From Aliidiomarina sanyensis (GTDB taxonomy: Bacteria; Pseudomonadota; Gammaproteobacteria; Enterobacterales; Alteromonadaceae), in NCBI RefSeq assembly GCF_003987175.1, contig NZ_PIPM01000002.1, positions 186,001 to 250,000 on the forward strand: a stretch of DNA of 64,000 nucleotides, written 5' to 3'. Below are positions 55,148 to 63,634 of the stretch, one piece after another (the first letter of the stretch is position 1; each line of letters begins with the position of its first letter). Below the pieces are notes generated by a model. It saw only the letters and a list, made by a program, of their open reading frames with translations, did not search any database and was not told where the DNA came from. The translations under genes were made by a program, and so were the position numbers.

Positions 55148-57372
55148 GCCATCACCCCTGCGTTCGCTTGTGCTGCATCATCATGGCGCAAAATAGCGAG
55201 GGTTGCGCTTGCCTCCAACATTTGTAGAACACCCGAAAGCAACTTCGTTGTATCATGACGCCCCCGCCGACCCGAGTAGTCAAACAACTGATGACGAATC
55301 TGTGTGCCGTTTTCGGTCGGGTCTTGCTGAACTCGAATAACGAAATTTGCAATCAGTACGCCGAGATACACCAAGTCGGGTGTTTGCGCGTCGGCCCCTA
55401 CCATGGTTTGTAAAGCGCGCACTGCCTGTCGGCTTAAGCTCGCCAATTCGTCGATCGCCAATTGTTCCAGTAACAGCTGTTCGGTGAGTTCGCGTGTTTG
55501 TCCTTTGGGGCTCAGCCAATGGCGGCGCACGAGCGTTGCCTTGCGCTCGGAGGCTTCAACAAGGCCAAACCATAAGTCCATCGGCTCTTCGGTATCGGGC
55601 AGCACAACATCAGCGCGCTGAAGTTGACAGCGCACCGCTTCGCCGCGATAGACTAAACGGTGCTCTTGAGGTGGCGTCATACTCGCATTGACCCGCAACG
55701 CAGCCTGCGCTTTCCCAGCGTGGATGACCCGGTGATTTCGATTGATCACAGCAACCCATGGAGCGTTGAGTGCCGCACGTTGGGCAGGTTCCGGTAGTGC
55801 AGCACAAATGTGGTAACTCGCGTGGAGGTCTTTCGCAACCGCTGCCATATCCAGCGACTCGCCCTGAGTTTGGTGAGGATCATTGACAATCGGGAAGTAT
55901 CCCAGATACCCATGATTGTTGATCGGCATCGGCGGCAAGTGCCACTTACAACTAGCAACCGGCGTGGATTTCGGCCAGCTAATCCCCGCCACATTTTGCG
56001 TGTCGAGTAGTTCCCGTGCCTGTGCGTGAATGGGTGTAAGATCAAGCCCGACCCCCGTTTGTGCGCTTTTCAACACGGCCGCTTGGGTAAATTCCAACAA
56101 CTGAAACCAAGGCGTATATTGATGCACTCGTTGTCGCAGTTGTTGTAGCCCCCGTGGATTCACCCGCGTGTTGCTTGAGACAGCGGGTTGGGATGTGGAG
56201 GCAGCCACCGAGGTTGCGATGCTCGACCCGCCCCACAGCTCTTCAAAAATATCATTTTCGGCCACAATCCGAGCCGTCGCTTGGACAAAATACTTTGCCA
56301 ATTCGGCCGGATCCGCTAACTCGAGGTCTTCTGGCACGCGTTGGCCATAAGAGACAAAGTGCACACACAAATCGTGCTGGATTATGGTATCGAGAACCGC
56401 TCCAAGACTCGCTGCCTCATCCTTTTTAGTGACAATGCAGTCATTAATTTCATGGCCTGACTCGGAGGCCACTGCCCGAAAACGCTCCACCACTTCATAC
56501 AGCGTTTCCCGTTGGCTTGATGCGTTCAGCAGCAAAACAAGCCGCGTTGCACTTGGTGCACCTGCCTTAGCCTGAAGTTGGGCAATGCGCTGTGTAAGGC
56601 GTTGGTCGCGCTGGCTCATCCCAACGGTATCGATTAGCACCAAACGTTTCTGGCTCAGTTTTGGCGCGAGTTGCTCAAGCTTATCGTCCTCACCGAGCGC
56701 GACCATTTCCACACCCAGGAGTTCGGCATATATTTTAAGTTGCTCCTGTGCTCCCACACGGTAACTGTCCGTGGTCAACAACAGCAGCCCTTCCGGTCCA
56801 AACTGCATAACATAATGTGCAGCCAACTTGGCAGTCGTCGTGGTTTTTCCTACGCCGGTTGGGCCCACAAGGGCAATGACACCATGCTCCGCAAAGAGCT
56901 CGACGGGCATCTCGGGCGTTCGAAGGTGCGACTGCACGTAGTCGTGTAAAATGGAGGATGCGGAACGAGTCAGGTCGCTTACATTATCGAGCGCCTTTTT
57001 CGTTAAGCGACCACTCAAGCCGCCCGCTTGCGCCCAGCGCAGAAGATCGTGACGCATATCGGCGCGAACCGTGGTGATGGCCCCTGACTGCTCAGGCTTT
57101 AACATGGAACGCATCTGCTCGACTTCTTGCAATAAACGCTGCGCCAGTCGAGCGAAATCACCGGCTTCGCTGTTGCTCGCTCCAGCGTCTGAAGCGACTG
57201 GCATTGTTGTCGAATCCTGCGATGCCTGAGACGCTTCATCGGCCATCGCCATGACCTCGATGCCCTCCTCTGTTTGACGGGAGGATAGAATCATCGCATC
57301 AGGCCCCAATTTAGCTCGGACCTGCCGCATGACATCGCGTTTGTTGATACCAATAAAGCGCATCACACTCAT
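55144..57372 (-). CDS. flhF: FlhF SRP-like GTPase with long C-terminal extension
   Basis: Sets flagellar placement and number. The B domain (1 to about 100) begins MRFIGINKRDVMRQVRAKLG. The NG core (about 105-375) has GPTGVGKTTTTAK (170-182), DSYRVGAQEQL, IDTVGMSQRD and TKKDEAASLGAVLD, and ends at YGQRVPEDLELA (342-353), where most FlhF proteins stop soon after. Here another 365 residues or so follow, with no domain I recognise, including a basic, beta-rich part (WVAVINRNHRVIHAG...) and a helical end. Total length is 742 against about 400-500. It lies 3 bases into flhA upstream and is coupled to the FlhG-like gene downstream. Confidence 0.93.
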   Translation of the reverse strand: MSVMRFIGINKRDVMRQVRAKLGPDAMILSSRQTEEGIEVMAMADEASQASQDSTTMPVASDAGASNSEAGDFARLAQRLLQEVEQMRSMLKPEQSGAITTVRADMRHDLLRWAQAGGLSGRLTKKALDNVSDLTRSASSILHDYVQSHLRTPEMPVELFAEHGVIALVGPTGVGKTTTTAKLAAHYVMQFGPEGLLLLTTDSYRVGAQEQLKIYAELLGVEMVALGEDDKLEQLAPKLSQKRLVLIDTVGMSQRDQRLTQRIAQLQAKAGAPSATRLVLLLNASSQRETLYEVVERFRAVASESGHEINDCIVTKKDEAASLGAVLDTIIQHDLCVHFVSYGQRVPEDLELADPAELAKYFVQATARIVAENDIFEELWGGSSIATSVAASTSQPAVSSNTRVNPRGLQQLRQRVHQYTPWFQLLEFTQAAVLKSAQTGVGLDLTPIHAQARELLDTQNVAGISWPKSTPVASCKWHLPPMPINNHGYLGYFPIVNDPHQTQGESLDMAAVAKDLHASYHICAALPEPAQRAALNAPWVAVINRNHRVIHAGKAQAALRVNASMTPPQEHRLVYRGEAVRCQLQRADVVLPDTEEPMDLWFGLVEASERKATLVRRHWLSPKGQTRELTEQLLLEQLAIDELASLSRQAVRALQTMVGADAQTPDLVYLGVLIANFVIRVQQDPTENGTQIRHQLFDYSGRRGRHDTTKLLSGVLQMLEASATLAILRHDDAAQANAGVMA

Positions 57373-59453
57373 CGGTTCTCTCCAATTAATGCGGTGATTT
57401 TCAGCGTACGGTCATCGGGGATTTCCGCTTGGGACATGACCACCAGGAAGCGCAGCTGACGACGTAAGAAATGCGCAAGCAACGGGCGTAAACTATGTTG
57501 AACCACTAAGACGGGTGGTTCGCCCATGGCTTCTTGCTGCTCAAGCGCCCGTTGGGCTTGTTGTTGCAAAGTTGCCGCCAATCCAGGCTCTAATGCTCCG
57601 CCGTTATTCAGCGCTTGCATTAGAACTTGCTCGAGGCGCACATCGAGCCCAATCACATGCAACTCCCGCGCTCCACCGAACCATTTCTGAGTAATGGCAC
57701 GACCAAGCGCAATTCGGATCTGTGCTGTCAGCTCGTGAGCATCTGCTTGTTGGCCTTCAAATTCAGCGAGAGTATCGAAAATAGTGCGCATATCGCGGAT
57801 CGACACTTCCTCATCCAACAAGTTCTGCAAGATCCGTTGCAGAACTGCAAGGGAAACACATTTCGGCACTACATCCTCGACCAGCTCTTTGCTCTCTTTT
57901 GCCAGCTTATCCACCAACTGCTGAACTTCTTGGCGACCAAGGAGCTCCGGTGAGAAACGTTGCAGCAAGTGGTTTAAATGCGTTGCTACCACAGTGCTTG
58001 CATCGACAACCGTGTATCCATAAATCTGTGCATGCTCTCTTTCTGCCGCATCAATCCATACCGCTTCGAGGCCGAACGCAGGATCCTTGGTTTCGATTCC
58101 CTGTACTGTTCCCGTGACTTGGCCCGGATTAATTGCTAACCATTTATCTGGGTAGATTTCTGCGCGCCCAACTTCGCCGCCTTTTAGCGTGATGAAATAG
58201 GTATTGGGCGTGAGTTCTAGGTTATCTCGGATATGGACCACCGGCGGTAGGAACCCTACCTCTTGAGCAAACTTCTTACGCACCGATTTAATGCGCCCAA
58301 GTAACTCCCCTTGCTGACGCTCATCGACCAAAGAGATCAATCGATGCCCGACTTCCATGCCCAAGGTATCCACCAACTGAACATCGTTCCAGGACGCCTC
58401 CGGGGATTCGAACTGAGCAATCGGCGCACTGTCCTCCGTCACATCAAGGGCAACTTGTTTTTGCTTCTGATGCATCCGCCACGCGAGGAACAACAAGATT
58501 CCAGTAAACATCAGAAAGACAAAGTTTGGCATCCCCGGTACCATTCCGAGCAAACCAATCACACAGGCAGCCAAGACCATCACGCGTGGATTGACGAACA
58601 ACTGGCTGACCATTTGCTGTCCGACATCTTGGTCTGTGTTGACGCGCGACACGGTGACACCCGCTGCCGTCGAAATTACAAGCGCTGGAATCTGCGCAAC
58701 CAGACCATCACCAATTGCCAACAATACATAGGTCCGTCCCGCATCGCCGAAGCTCATATCATGCTGCATAGTCCCTATGAGTAAGCCGCCGAGAATATTC
58801 ACCACCATGATGACGAGGCCTGCGATCGCATCCCCGCGAACAAATTTACTTGCACCGTCCATCGAGCCATAGAAATCCGCTTCTTGCGCCACTTCGGCAC
58901 GGCGCTTGCGAGCGTCTTCTTCGCCAATCAATCCGGCATTTAGATCCGCATCAATGGCCATCTGCTTCCCTGGCATGGCGTCCAACATAAAGCGTGCGCC
59001 CACTTCTGCAATCCGGCCGGCACCCTTGGTGATAACCATGAAGTTAATGATGACCAAAATAAGGAATACGACCAGGCCTACCGCAAAATTACCGCCCACC
59101 AAAAACTGACCAAAGGACTCAATCACCTTCCCAGCCGCGTCGCCGCCTTGATGTCCTTCCATTAATACAATCCGCGTGGACGCAACGTTGAGCGACAAAC
59201 GCAACAGGGTCGTAAACAGGAGAACTGCCGGGAACGCGGCAAAATCGAGCGGTTTCTCAGCAAACATGCTGACCAACAACACCATGAGAGCGAGCGCAAT
59301 GTTAAAGGTAAATAGCATATCCAAGACAAACGGCGGCAATGGCAGAACCATCATCGCCAAGATCATCAAGATCAACACCGGCCCGATGAGCAAATGGAGC
59401 TTATCGTTAGAAATCTTGCCTAGTTGTTGTAACGAAGGCGCAAAGCCTTTCAT
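57369..59453 (-). CDS. flhA: Flagellar export gate protein FlhA
   Basis: The large membrane subunit of the flagellar type III export gate, using proton flow and docking export chaperones. The 694 residues comprise eight N-terminal helices (to about 310) and the cytoplasmic FlhA-C domain. The FHIPEP signature region is present as PLDFAAFPAVLLFTTLLRLS (residues 68-87), and GDAIAGLVIMVVNILGGLLIG with NFVFLMFTGIL are typical. Length equals that of E. coli FlhA (692). It overlaps flhF by 4 bases. An 80-base gap separates it from flhB. Confidence 0.97.
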   Translation of the reverse strand: MKGFAPSLQQLGKISNDKLHLLIGPVLILMILAMMVLPLPPFVLDMLFTFNIALALMVLLVSMFAEKPLDFAAFPAVLLFTTLLRLSLNVASTRIVLMEGHQGGDAAGKVIESFGQFLVGGNFAVGLVVFLILVIINFMVITKGAGRIAEVGARFMLDAMPGKQMAIDADLNAGLIGEEDARKRRAEVAQEADFYGSMDGASKFVRGDAIAGLVIMVVNILGGLLIGTMQHDMSFGDAGRTYVLLAIGDGLVAQIPALVISTAAGVTVSRVNTDQDVGQQMVSQLFVNPRVMVLAACVIGLLGMVPGMPNFVFLMFTGILLFLAWRMHQKQKQVALDVTEDSAPIAQFESPEASWNDVQLVDTLGMEVGHRLISLVDERQQGELLGRIKSVRKKFAQEVGFLPPVVHIRDNLELTPNTYFITLKGGEVGRAEIYPDKWLAINPGQVTGTVQGIETKDPAFGLEAVWIDAAEREHAQIYGYTVVDASTVVATHLNHLLQRFSPELLGRQEVQQLVDKLAKESKELVEDVVPKCVSLAVLQRILQNLLDEEVSIRDMRTIFDTLAEFEGQQADAHELTAQIRIALGRAITQKWFGGARELHVIGLDVRLEQVLMQALNNGGALEPGLAATLQQQAQRALEQQEAMGEPPVLVVQHSLRPLLAHFLRRQLRFLVVMSQAEIPDDRTLKITALIGENR

Positions 59454-59533
59454 CTACCTTCTCCTCACGGTTCCGCTATTGCGGAGGTGTTATTTGAGTT
59501 CCAACGCGCCATGACGGAACTTATGTTGGTGAC

Positions 59534-60697
59534 CTATGCGCCCCGAGCCCGGTGATGGACTTTGCCAGCAGCCATGGCTTCAGGAACTTCAAGTTGTTTC
59601 GGTTTTAACGGTGCTTCACCGCCCTCTTTGCGAACCTGCTTCAAACGAAACGCCCAAGCGAGAACTTCGGCGACCGCGGTGTACAGCGCTGCAGGAATCT
59701 CCCGATCAATATCCACATTGAAATACAGGGCTCGCGCCAACATGGGCGCTTCTAATCGTGGAATGCGATTTTCTTCCCCGAGCTCGCGAATCTTTGCTGC
59801 GATCGCATCGGTTCCCTTTGCAATAACCCGCGGCGCACCCATGCGCTGATCATCGTATTTAAGCGCAACCGCATAGTGCGTTGGGTTGGTGATGATGACA
59901 TCAGCCTCTGGAACCTTCGTCATCATCCGTGCGCGCGACATTGCTTGCTGTTGTGAGCGAATCCGCGCTTTTACATGCGGGTCCCCTTCGGTTTCTTTGT
60001 GCTCGCGTTTGACCTCTTCTTTGGTCATCTTCAATTTTTTGGCATGGCTGTATAACTGATATGGCACATCAATCAGCACCACCACAATCAAAGTCAGCAC
60101 CATTAACACAGCGGCCTGTGCTGCAAGCTGCAACGCATTGCTCACCGCTTGCTGTACCGGTTGCTCCATCAAGCCAAGGTATTCCCCACGCTTGGAGAGC
60201 AAAAACCACACGAGAACACCCCCTACCAAGGTCGTTTTTGCTATGGCTTTCCCCAATTCAGCCAATGCTTGGCTGGAGAAGATTCGCTTCAGGCCCTTTG
60301 CTGGGTTCAACTTTGATAGCTGAGGCTTCATGCCTTTCGCTGAAACAACCCAACCACCCAACAAGGCCGGTGCTGTGAGTGCCAACACCACCATCACCGC
60401 AAACAGGGGAATCAATGCCCATAATGTCTTTTGCGCCAGCTCAAATACATTCGCAAGCATTGGCATGGTCTCGAACGCTTGCCTGCGCTCAAACAAAAAT
60501 GCCCCTTCCATGACCAAGCCAAGCTGCTGATAAAGCATGCTGCTCAAGCCCCAAAGTGTAATGACGCCACCGAGCAGTAAAACGAAGGTTGTGAGCTCAC
60601 GCGATCGGGCCACCTGCCCCTCTTCCCGCGCTTTTTGAAGCCTTCGGGGTGTGGCGGGTTCTGTTTTTTCTTGGTCGCTACTGTTCTGCTCTGCCAT
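59534..60697 (-). CDS. flhB: Flagellar export switch protein FlhB
   Basis: Membrane component that switches export from rod/hook to filament proteins. The 387 residues comprise four helices (about 36-55, 85-110, 150-167 and 190-212) and a cytoplasmic domain that cuts itself at the conserved NPTH motif (271-274, in VIITNPTHYAVALKY). The N-terminus DQEKTEPATPRRLQKAREEG is the family hallmark. It starts the second half of the cluster, 129 bases after motB, separated by a terminator, so it must have its own promoter; I see no clear FlhDC box. Confidence 0.96.
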   Translation of the reverse strand: MAEQNSSDQEKTEPATPRRLQKAREEGQVARSRELTTFVLLLGGVITLWGLSSMLYQQLGLVMEGAFLFERRQAFETMPMLANVFELAQKTLWALIPLFAVMVVLALTAPALLGGWVVSAKGMKPQLSKLNPAKGLKRIFSSQALAELGKAIAKTTLVGGVLVWFLLSKRGEYLGLMEQPVQQAVSNALQLAAQAAVLMVLTLIVVVLIDVPYQLYSHAKKLKMTKEEVKREHKETEGDPHVKARIRSQQQAMSRARMMTKVPEADVIITNPTHYAVALKYDDQRMGAPRVIAKGTDAIAAKIRELGEENRIPRLEAPMLARALYFNVDIDREIPAALYTAVAEVLAWAFRLKQVRKEGGEAPLKPKQLEVPEAMAAGKVHHRARGA

Positions 60698-60770
60698 TGC
60701 TTGCCTGTCTTACGGACACTCTGGGGGAGTTAGCGGATATTGTGCAGGAAGACAAATAACAATGAATGGA

Positions 60771-60798
60771 AAAAAAGCGCCCTCGAAAGGGCGCTTTT
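60771..60798 (-). terminator. Intrinsic terminator after motAB
   Basis: GCGCCCT (60777-60783) and AGGGCGC (60788-60794) form a stem with AAAA/TTTT flanks. On the minus strand it has a UUCG loop followed by six or more T. It lies between motB and flhB and ends the motAB transcript. Confidence 0.92.
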
Positions 60799-60826
60799 CA
60801 TCAGGTTAAACGGATTTCAGATGCGC

Positions 60827-61783
60827 TTAGTCGGAGTCGGAGTCGGAGTCATCTTGCTCGAAGAAACGCTCCGGTAACTCTCCCGAGTCGATAATTTGTT
60901 GGATTTCCCGATCTTGCTGAAGCAGTCGCTCAAACTCCTCCGCATCACCTGGAAAAAGTCCTTGGCGACGAATGAACTCAGCACTCACGGTGGTATGCAG
61001 TACAAGGGTGATTCGGCGATTCATTGGGTCTCTTGGATCGGCACCCTCGAGTGGGACGCGATCCGCAACACCCGCGACTGAAATCAGTCGGCTTGGCTCA
61101 AAACCACCTGCAATCAATTCTCGCCGCGACGCATTCGCACGATCCGCGGAAAGCTCCCAGTTGCTATAGCCTGCATCGCCACCGGAGAATGGGATGCTAT
61201 CCGTATGGCCGGTAATTGTGACTTCGTTTGGCACTTGATTTAGCAGCGGCGCAACCGTTCGCAACAGGCGACTCATGTATGGTGCAACTGTGGTGCTCCC
61301 GAGTTGGAACATCGGTCGTTGCTCACTATCAAGCAATTGAATGCGTAAGCCTTCACGGGTCATATCAAAGCGCATCTGAGATTGCAGCGCCCGGAGTTCA
61401 GGATCTGCCTCAATGGCTTGTTCAATCTGCCGTTGGATATTTTGAAAGTGGCGACGGACATCCGATGGGCGGGTCTCTCGGCGCAGATCAATTCGCGCGC
61501 GCTCACCTTCCATGTGCATTGGATCCGGCCCTCCGCCACGAATTGCACTGGTGCTCGCCGTTGCGCGGTCGCCCCCGGTCATCGCGACCACAAGCGGCGT
61601 TCGGAAGTACTCCGCAATACTTTCGCGGGCATCGTCCCCGGCCATCGAAATAATCCACATCACTAAGAACAACGCCATCAACGCAGTCATAAAGTCAGCC
61701 AGCGCGATTTTCCAACTCCCGCCGTGGTGTTTTTTCACCACCTTTTTGCGGCGGATGATGATGGGGCGATGTTCTTCAGCCAT
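60827..61783 (-). CDS. motB: Flagellar motor stator MotB
   Basis: The stator unit that couples proton flow to rotation and binds peptidoglycan. The 318 residues have a basic N-terminus, one membrane helix (about 28-47) with the proton-accepting aspartate D30 in ALADFMTALMALFLVMW, then a periplasmic linker and an OmpA-like domain with TITGHTDSIPFSGG and NWELSADRANASRREL. D30 and the ALADF context indicate proton rather than sodium drive. The C-terminus ends in a DSDSDSD tail encoded by a GTCGGA tandem repeat (60831-60851). It follows motA by 23 bases. Confidence 0.96.
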   Translation of the reverse strand: MAEEHRPIIIRRKKVVKKHHGGSWKIALADFMTALMALFLVMWIISMAGDDARESIAEYFRTPLVVAMTGGDRATASTSAIRGGGPDPMHMEGERARIDLRRETRPSDVRRHFQNIQRQIEQAIEADPELRALQSQMRFDMTREGLRIQLLDSEQRPMFQLGSTTVAPYMSRLLRTVAPLLNQVPNEVTITGHTDSIPFSGGDAGYSNWELSADRANASRRELIAGGFEPSRLISVAGVADRVPLEGADPRDPMNRRITLVLHTTVSAEFIRRQGLFPGDAEEFERLLQQDREIQQIIDSGELPERFFEQDDSDSDSD

Positions 61784-61806
61784 AAGGGTGCTCAGTCACT
61801 TCTATA

Positions 61807-62673
61807 TTACGACTCGGCCGGACGATTGCCGCGCACGTGGTCTTCCAATTCATTAAACGAGGGCCGTTCTGAGGTATCGAGTGCTTTACGTCCAAACTCC
61901 ACCGCAAGCTGCGGGGCGTAGCCGCCCATACTTGCGAGAAGCGTGACGCGAATACATTGCAATACCTTTACCGCCTCCGCGACTTGACGCTCAATGCGCG
62001 CAGCAACCGGGTTGATATAACCATAACCCATCAAAATCCCGAGGAAGGTTCCGACCAACGCATGGGCGATCATCTCACCCATAACATCTGGGGTCGCATC
62101 GGCGTAGGTCAGTGCTTTTACCACGCCCAATACCGCAGCAACGATACCGAACGCCGGCATCGCATCCCCCACTTTATGCAGTGCCTCTGCAGGAACGTGG
62201 GCCTCTTCTTCGAACGTTTCAATTTCATGCAGCATGAGCTCATCGAGCTCTTGAGGGTTCATATTGCCGCTGATCATCAAACGCAGGTAGTCGGTCAAAA
62301 ATGCCACCATCATCGGGTCTTCAAGAATAAGGGGGTGCTCCTGGAAGATGGCGCTATCGTTCGGGGCTTCAATATCACGCTCTACCGCAAGCATCCCATC
62401 ACGACGCATTTTATTCAGGAGTTTATAAAGAACAGACATGAGCTCCATGTAGAGCTGCTTATTGTATTTTGTGGTGCGCTTGAGTTTTTTCGATGCGTTC
62501 ATGGTGGCTTTAATGCCCTTCATGTTATTCGCAGCGATAAAGGCCCCAACGCCTGCACCACCAATCATCAGGATTTCAAGCGGCTGATAAATGGGCCCAA
62601 GGCTTCCGCCCGCTAGCACATAGCCACCGAACACGGAAAACGTCACAACTAGAAAACCAATGACAATCAGCAC
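61807..62673 (-). CDS. motA: Flagellar motor stator MotA
   Basis: Stator subunit forming the proton channel with MotB. It has four helices in 288 residues: VLIVIGFLVVTFSVFGGYVL (1-20) begins helix 1, and AFGIVAAVLGVVKAL near 170 is the proline-bearing region of helix 3. EIETFEEE and the loop with charged residues (about 85-130) contact FliG. I start at the GTG at 62673, with GAGGG 8 bases upstream and a match to the E. coli MotA N-terminus. The longer frame from 62727 would start at the promoter itself. It is driven by the sigma-28 promoter at 62731. Confidence 0.95.
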   Translation of the reverse strand: MLIVIGFLVVTFSVFGGYVLAGGSLGPIYQPLEILMIGGAGVGAFIAANNMKGIKATMNASKKLKRTTKYNKQLYMELMSVLYKLLNKMRRDGMLAVERDIEAPNDSAIFQEHPLILEDPMMVAFLTDYLRLMISGNMNPQELDELMLHEIETFEEEAHVPAEALHKVGDAMPAFGIVAAVLGVVKALTYADATPDVMGEMIAHALVGTFLGILMGYGYINPVAARIERQVAEAVKVLQCIRVTLLASMGGYAPQLAVEFGRKALDTSERPSFNELEDHVRGNRPAES

Positions 62674-62730
62674 GTCTGAACCCTCGCTTTCGAAAAACCA
62701 ATGTAGAGCTTCGACTCCACGACACATCGG

Positions 62731-62757
62731 TTATCGGCACAGTCTAAGGGAACTTAA
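62731..62757 (-). promoter_or_regulatory. Sigma-28 (FliA) promoter of motAB
   Basis: On the minus strand the -35 TTAAGTTC (62750-62757), an 11-base spacer and GCCGATAA (62731-62738) match the enteric FliA consensus TAAAGTTT-N11-GCCGATAA at 6 of 8 and 8 of 8 bases. It lies between the flhC stop and the motA start, giving a leader of about 50 bases. motAB is thus a late, FliA-dependent gene pair. Confidence 0.9.
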
Positions 62758-62763
62758 GGACTT

Positions 62764-63327
62764 TCAATCGCGAGAATTCACGGCTTTTGAGGCCGCTTTT
62801 TTGGTTTTCTTAGGTTTACCGGGCTTGCCGGCACGTGATGGAGGTTGACAAATTCCGCAGACATAATCGTCATCGGGCGTATGTGCGTGATTCACAAAAT
62901 CAAGCTCACAATGTGTGCAGCGAGACAATTGGAACATATTGCTTTCGAAAAAACGCAGCAGTGTCCAGGCTCGAGTAAGCCCGAGAACCTGTTCACCCGA
63001 GGTATTTTGCACGTGCTCATTGTACAACCGATAGGCTTTGGTAAACGCCGTCATGCGATCCAAACCTTGCTCGTCATGCAAATTTCGGTACATGGAATAG
63101 AACAGGGAGGAGTGGATATTCGGAAGCCATGTTAAGAACCAGTCGGTTGAAAACGGCAACAAACCTTTCGGGGGAGACTCCCCTTTCACTTCTTTGTAAA
63201 GCCGGACAAGTCGACCGCGGTTGAGATTAACTTCGGACTCCAATACTTGTAGACGAGCGCCAAGCTCAATCAGCTCGATTGCCAATTGAACTTGGTTCAT
63301 CTCATCTAGAAGTTTTTTATCACTCAT
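62764..63327 (-). CDS. flhC: Flagellar master activator subunit FlhC
   Basis: With FlhD forms the FlhD4C2 activator of flagellar genes. The 187-residue protein has the core SFEL-like FFESNMFQLSRCTHCELDFV and the zinc-binding cysteines C-x2-C (CTHC) and C-x2-C (CGIC). The N-terminal helices begin DEMNQVQLAIELIELGARLQ. The C-terminus is Lys-rich (GKPKKTKKAASKAVNSRD). It starts 4 bases after the flhD stop, so the two are co-translated. Confidence 0.95.
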   Translation of the reverse strand: MSDKKLLDEMNQVQLAIELIELGARLQVLESEVNLNRGRLVRLYKEVKGESPPKGLLPFSTDWFLTWLPNIHSSLFYSMYRNLHDEQGLDRMTAFTKAYRLYNEHVQNTSGEQVLGLTRAWTLLRFFESNMFQLSRCTHCELDFVNHAHTPDDDYVCGICQPPSRAGKPGKPKKTKKAASKAVNSRD

Positions 63328-63331
63328 TGGC

Positions 63332-63634
63332 TTAACGCGTTGATGCCATCAACATTGCCAGGTGAGTTTGCGACAAACCGGTCTCTCGACGGTTCCGCAA
63401 AATATGTGCTAACTGCTCGGCATTTTCGGCACATGGGCGGAGCACAAACTGACCTTGTGTCGCGAGCCAGGTAATCTCACGAACTGACAAAGACTCAATT
63501 AACTCCGCTAGTTCAGCGGTAAGCTTTAATCGAAATATTGCGGCCGCACGATCTTCTGCAATCATTTTTTGGACCAACAATAAGTATGCAAGATTAAGCT
63601 CTTGGAACTCTTCGAGTGTGCTTGACTTTTCCAA
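63332..63634 (-). CDS. flhD: Flagellar master activator subunit FlhD
   Basis: Partner of FlhC in the FlhD4C2 complex. The 100-residue helical protein begins with LEEFQELNLAYLLLVQKMI and has the LRPCAENAEQLAHIL region near 67, where the cysteine joins the disulfide of the dimer. E. coli FlhD is about 116 residues. The start is a TTG at 63634 with AGAGGAG 7 bases upstream; no ATG fits better. First gene of the flagellar block. Confidence 0.93.
   Translation of the reverse strand: MEKSSTLEEFQELNLAYLLLVQKMIAEDRAAAIFRLKLTAELAELIESLSVREITWLATQGQFVLRPCAENAEQLAHILRNRRETGLSQTHLAMLMASTR

Noticed and set aside
61957-62616. Open frame of 219 codons on the plus strand
   Set aside because: It lies wholly antisense to motA, a highly conserved gene with intact motifs, and its translation has no family features.
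62674-62727. Upstream extension of motA to a start at 62727
   Set aside because: It would start directly at the sigma-28 promoter; the GTG at 62673 has a good ribosome site and gives the normal MotA N-terminus.
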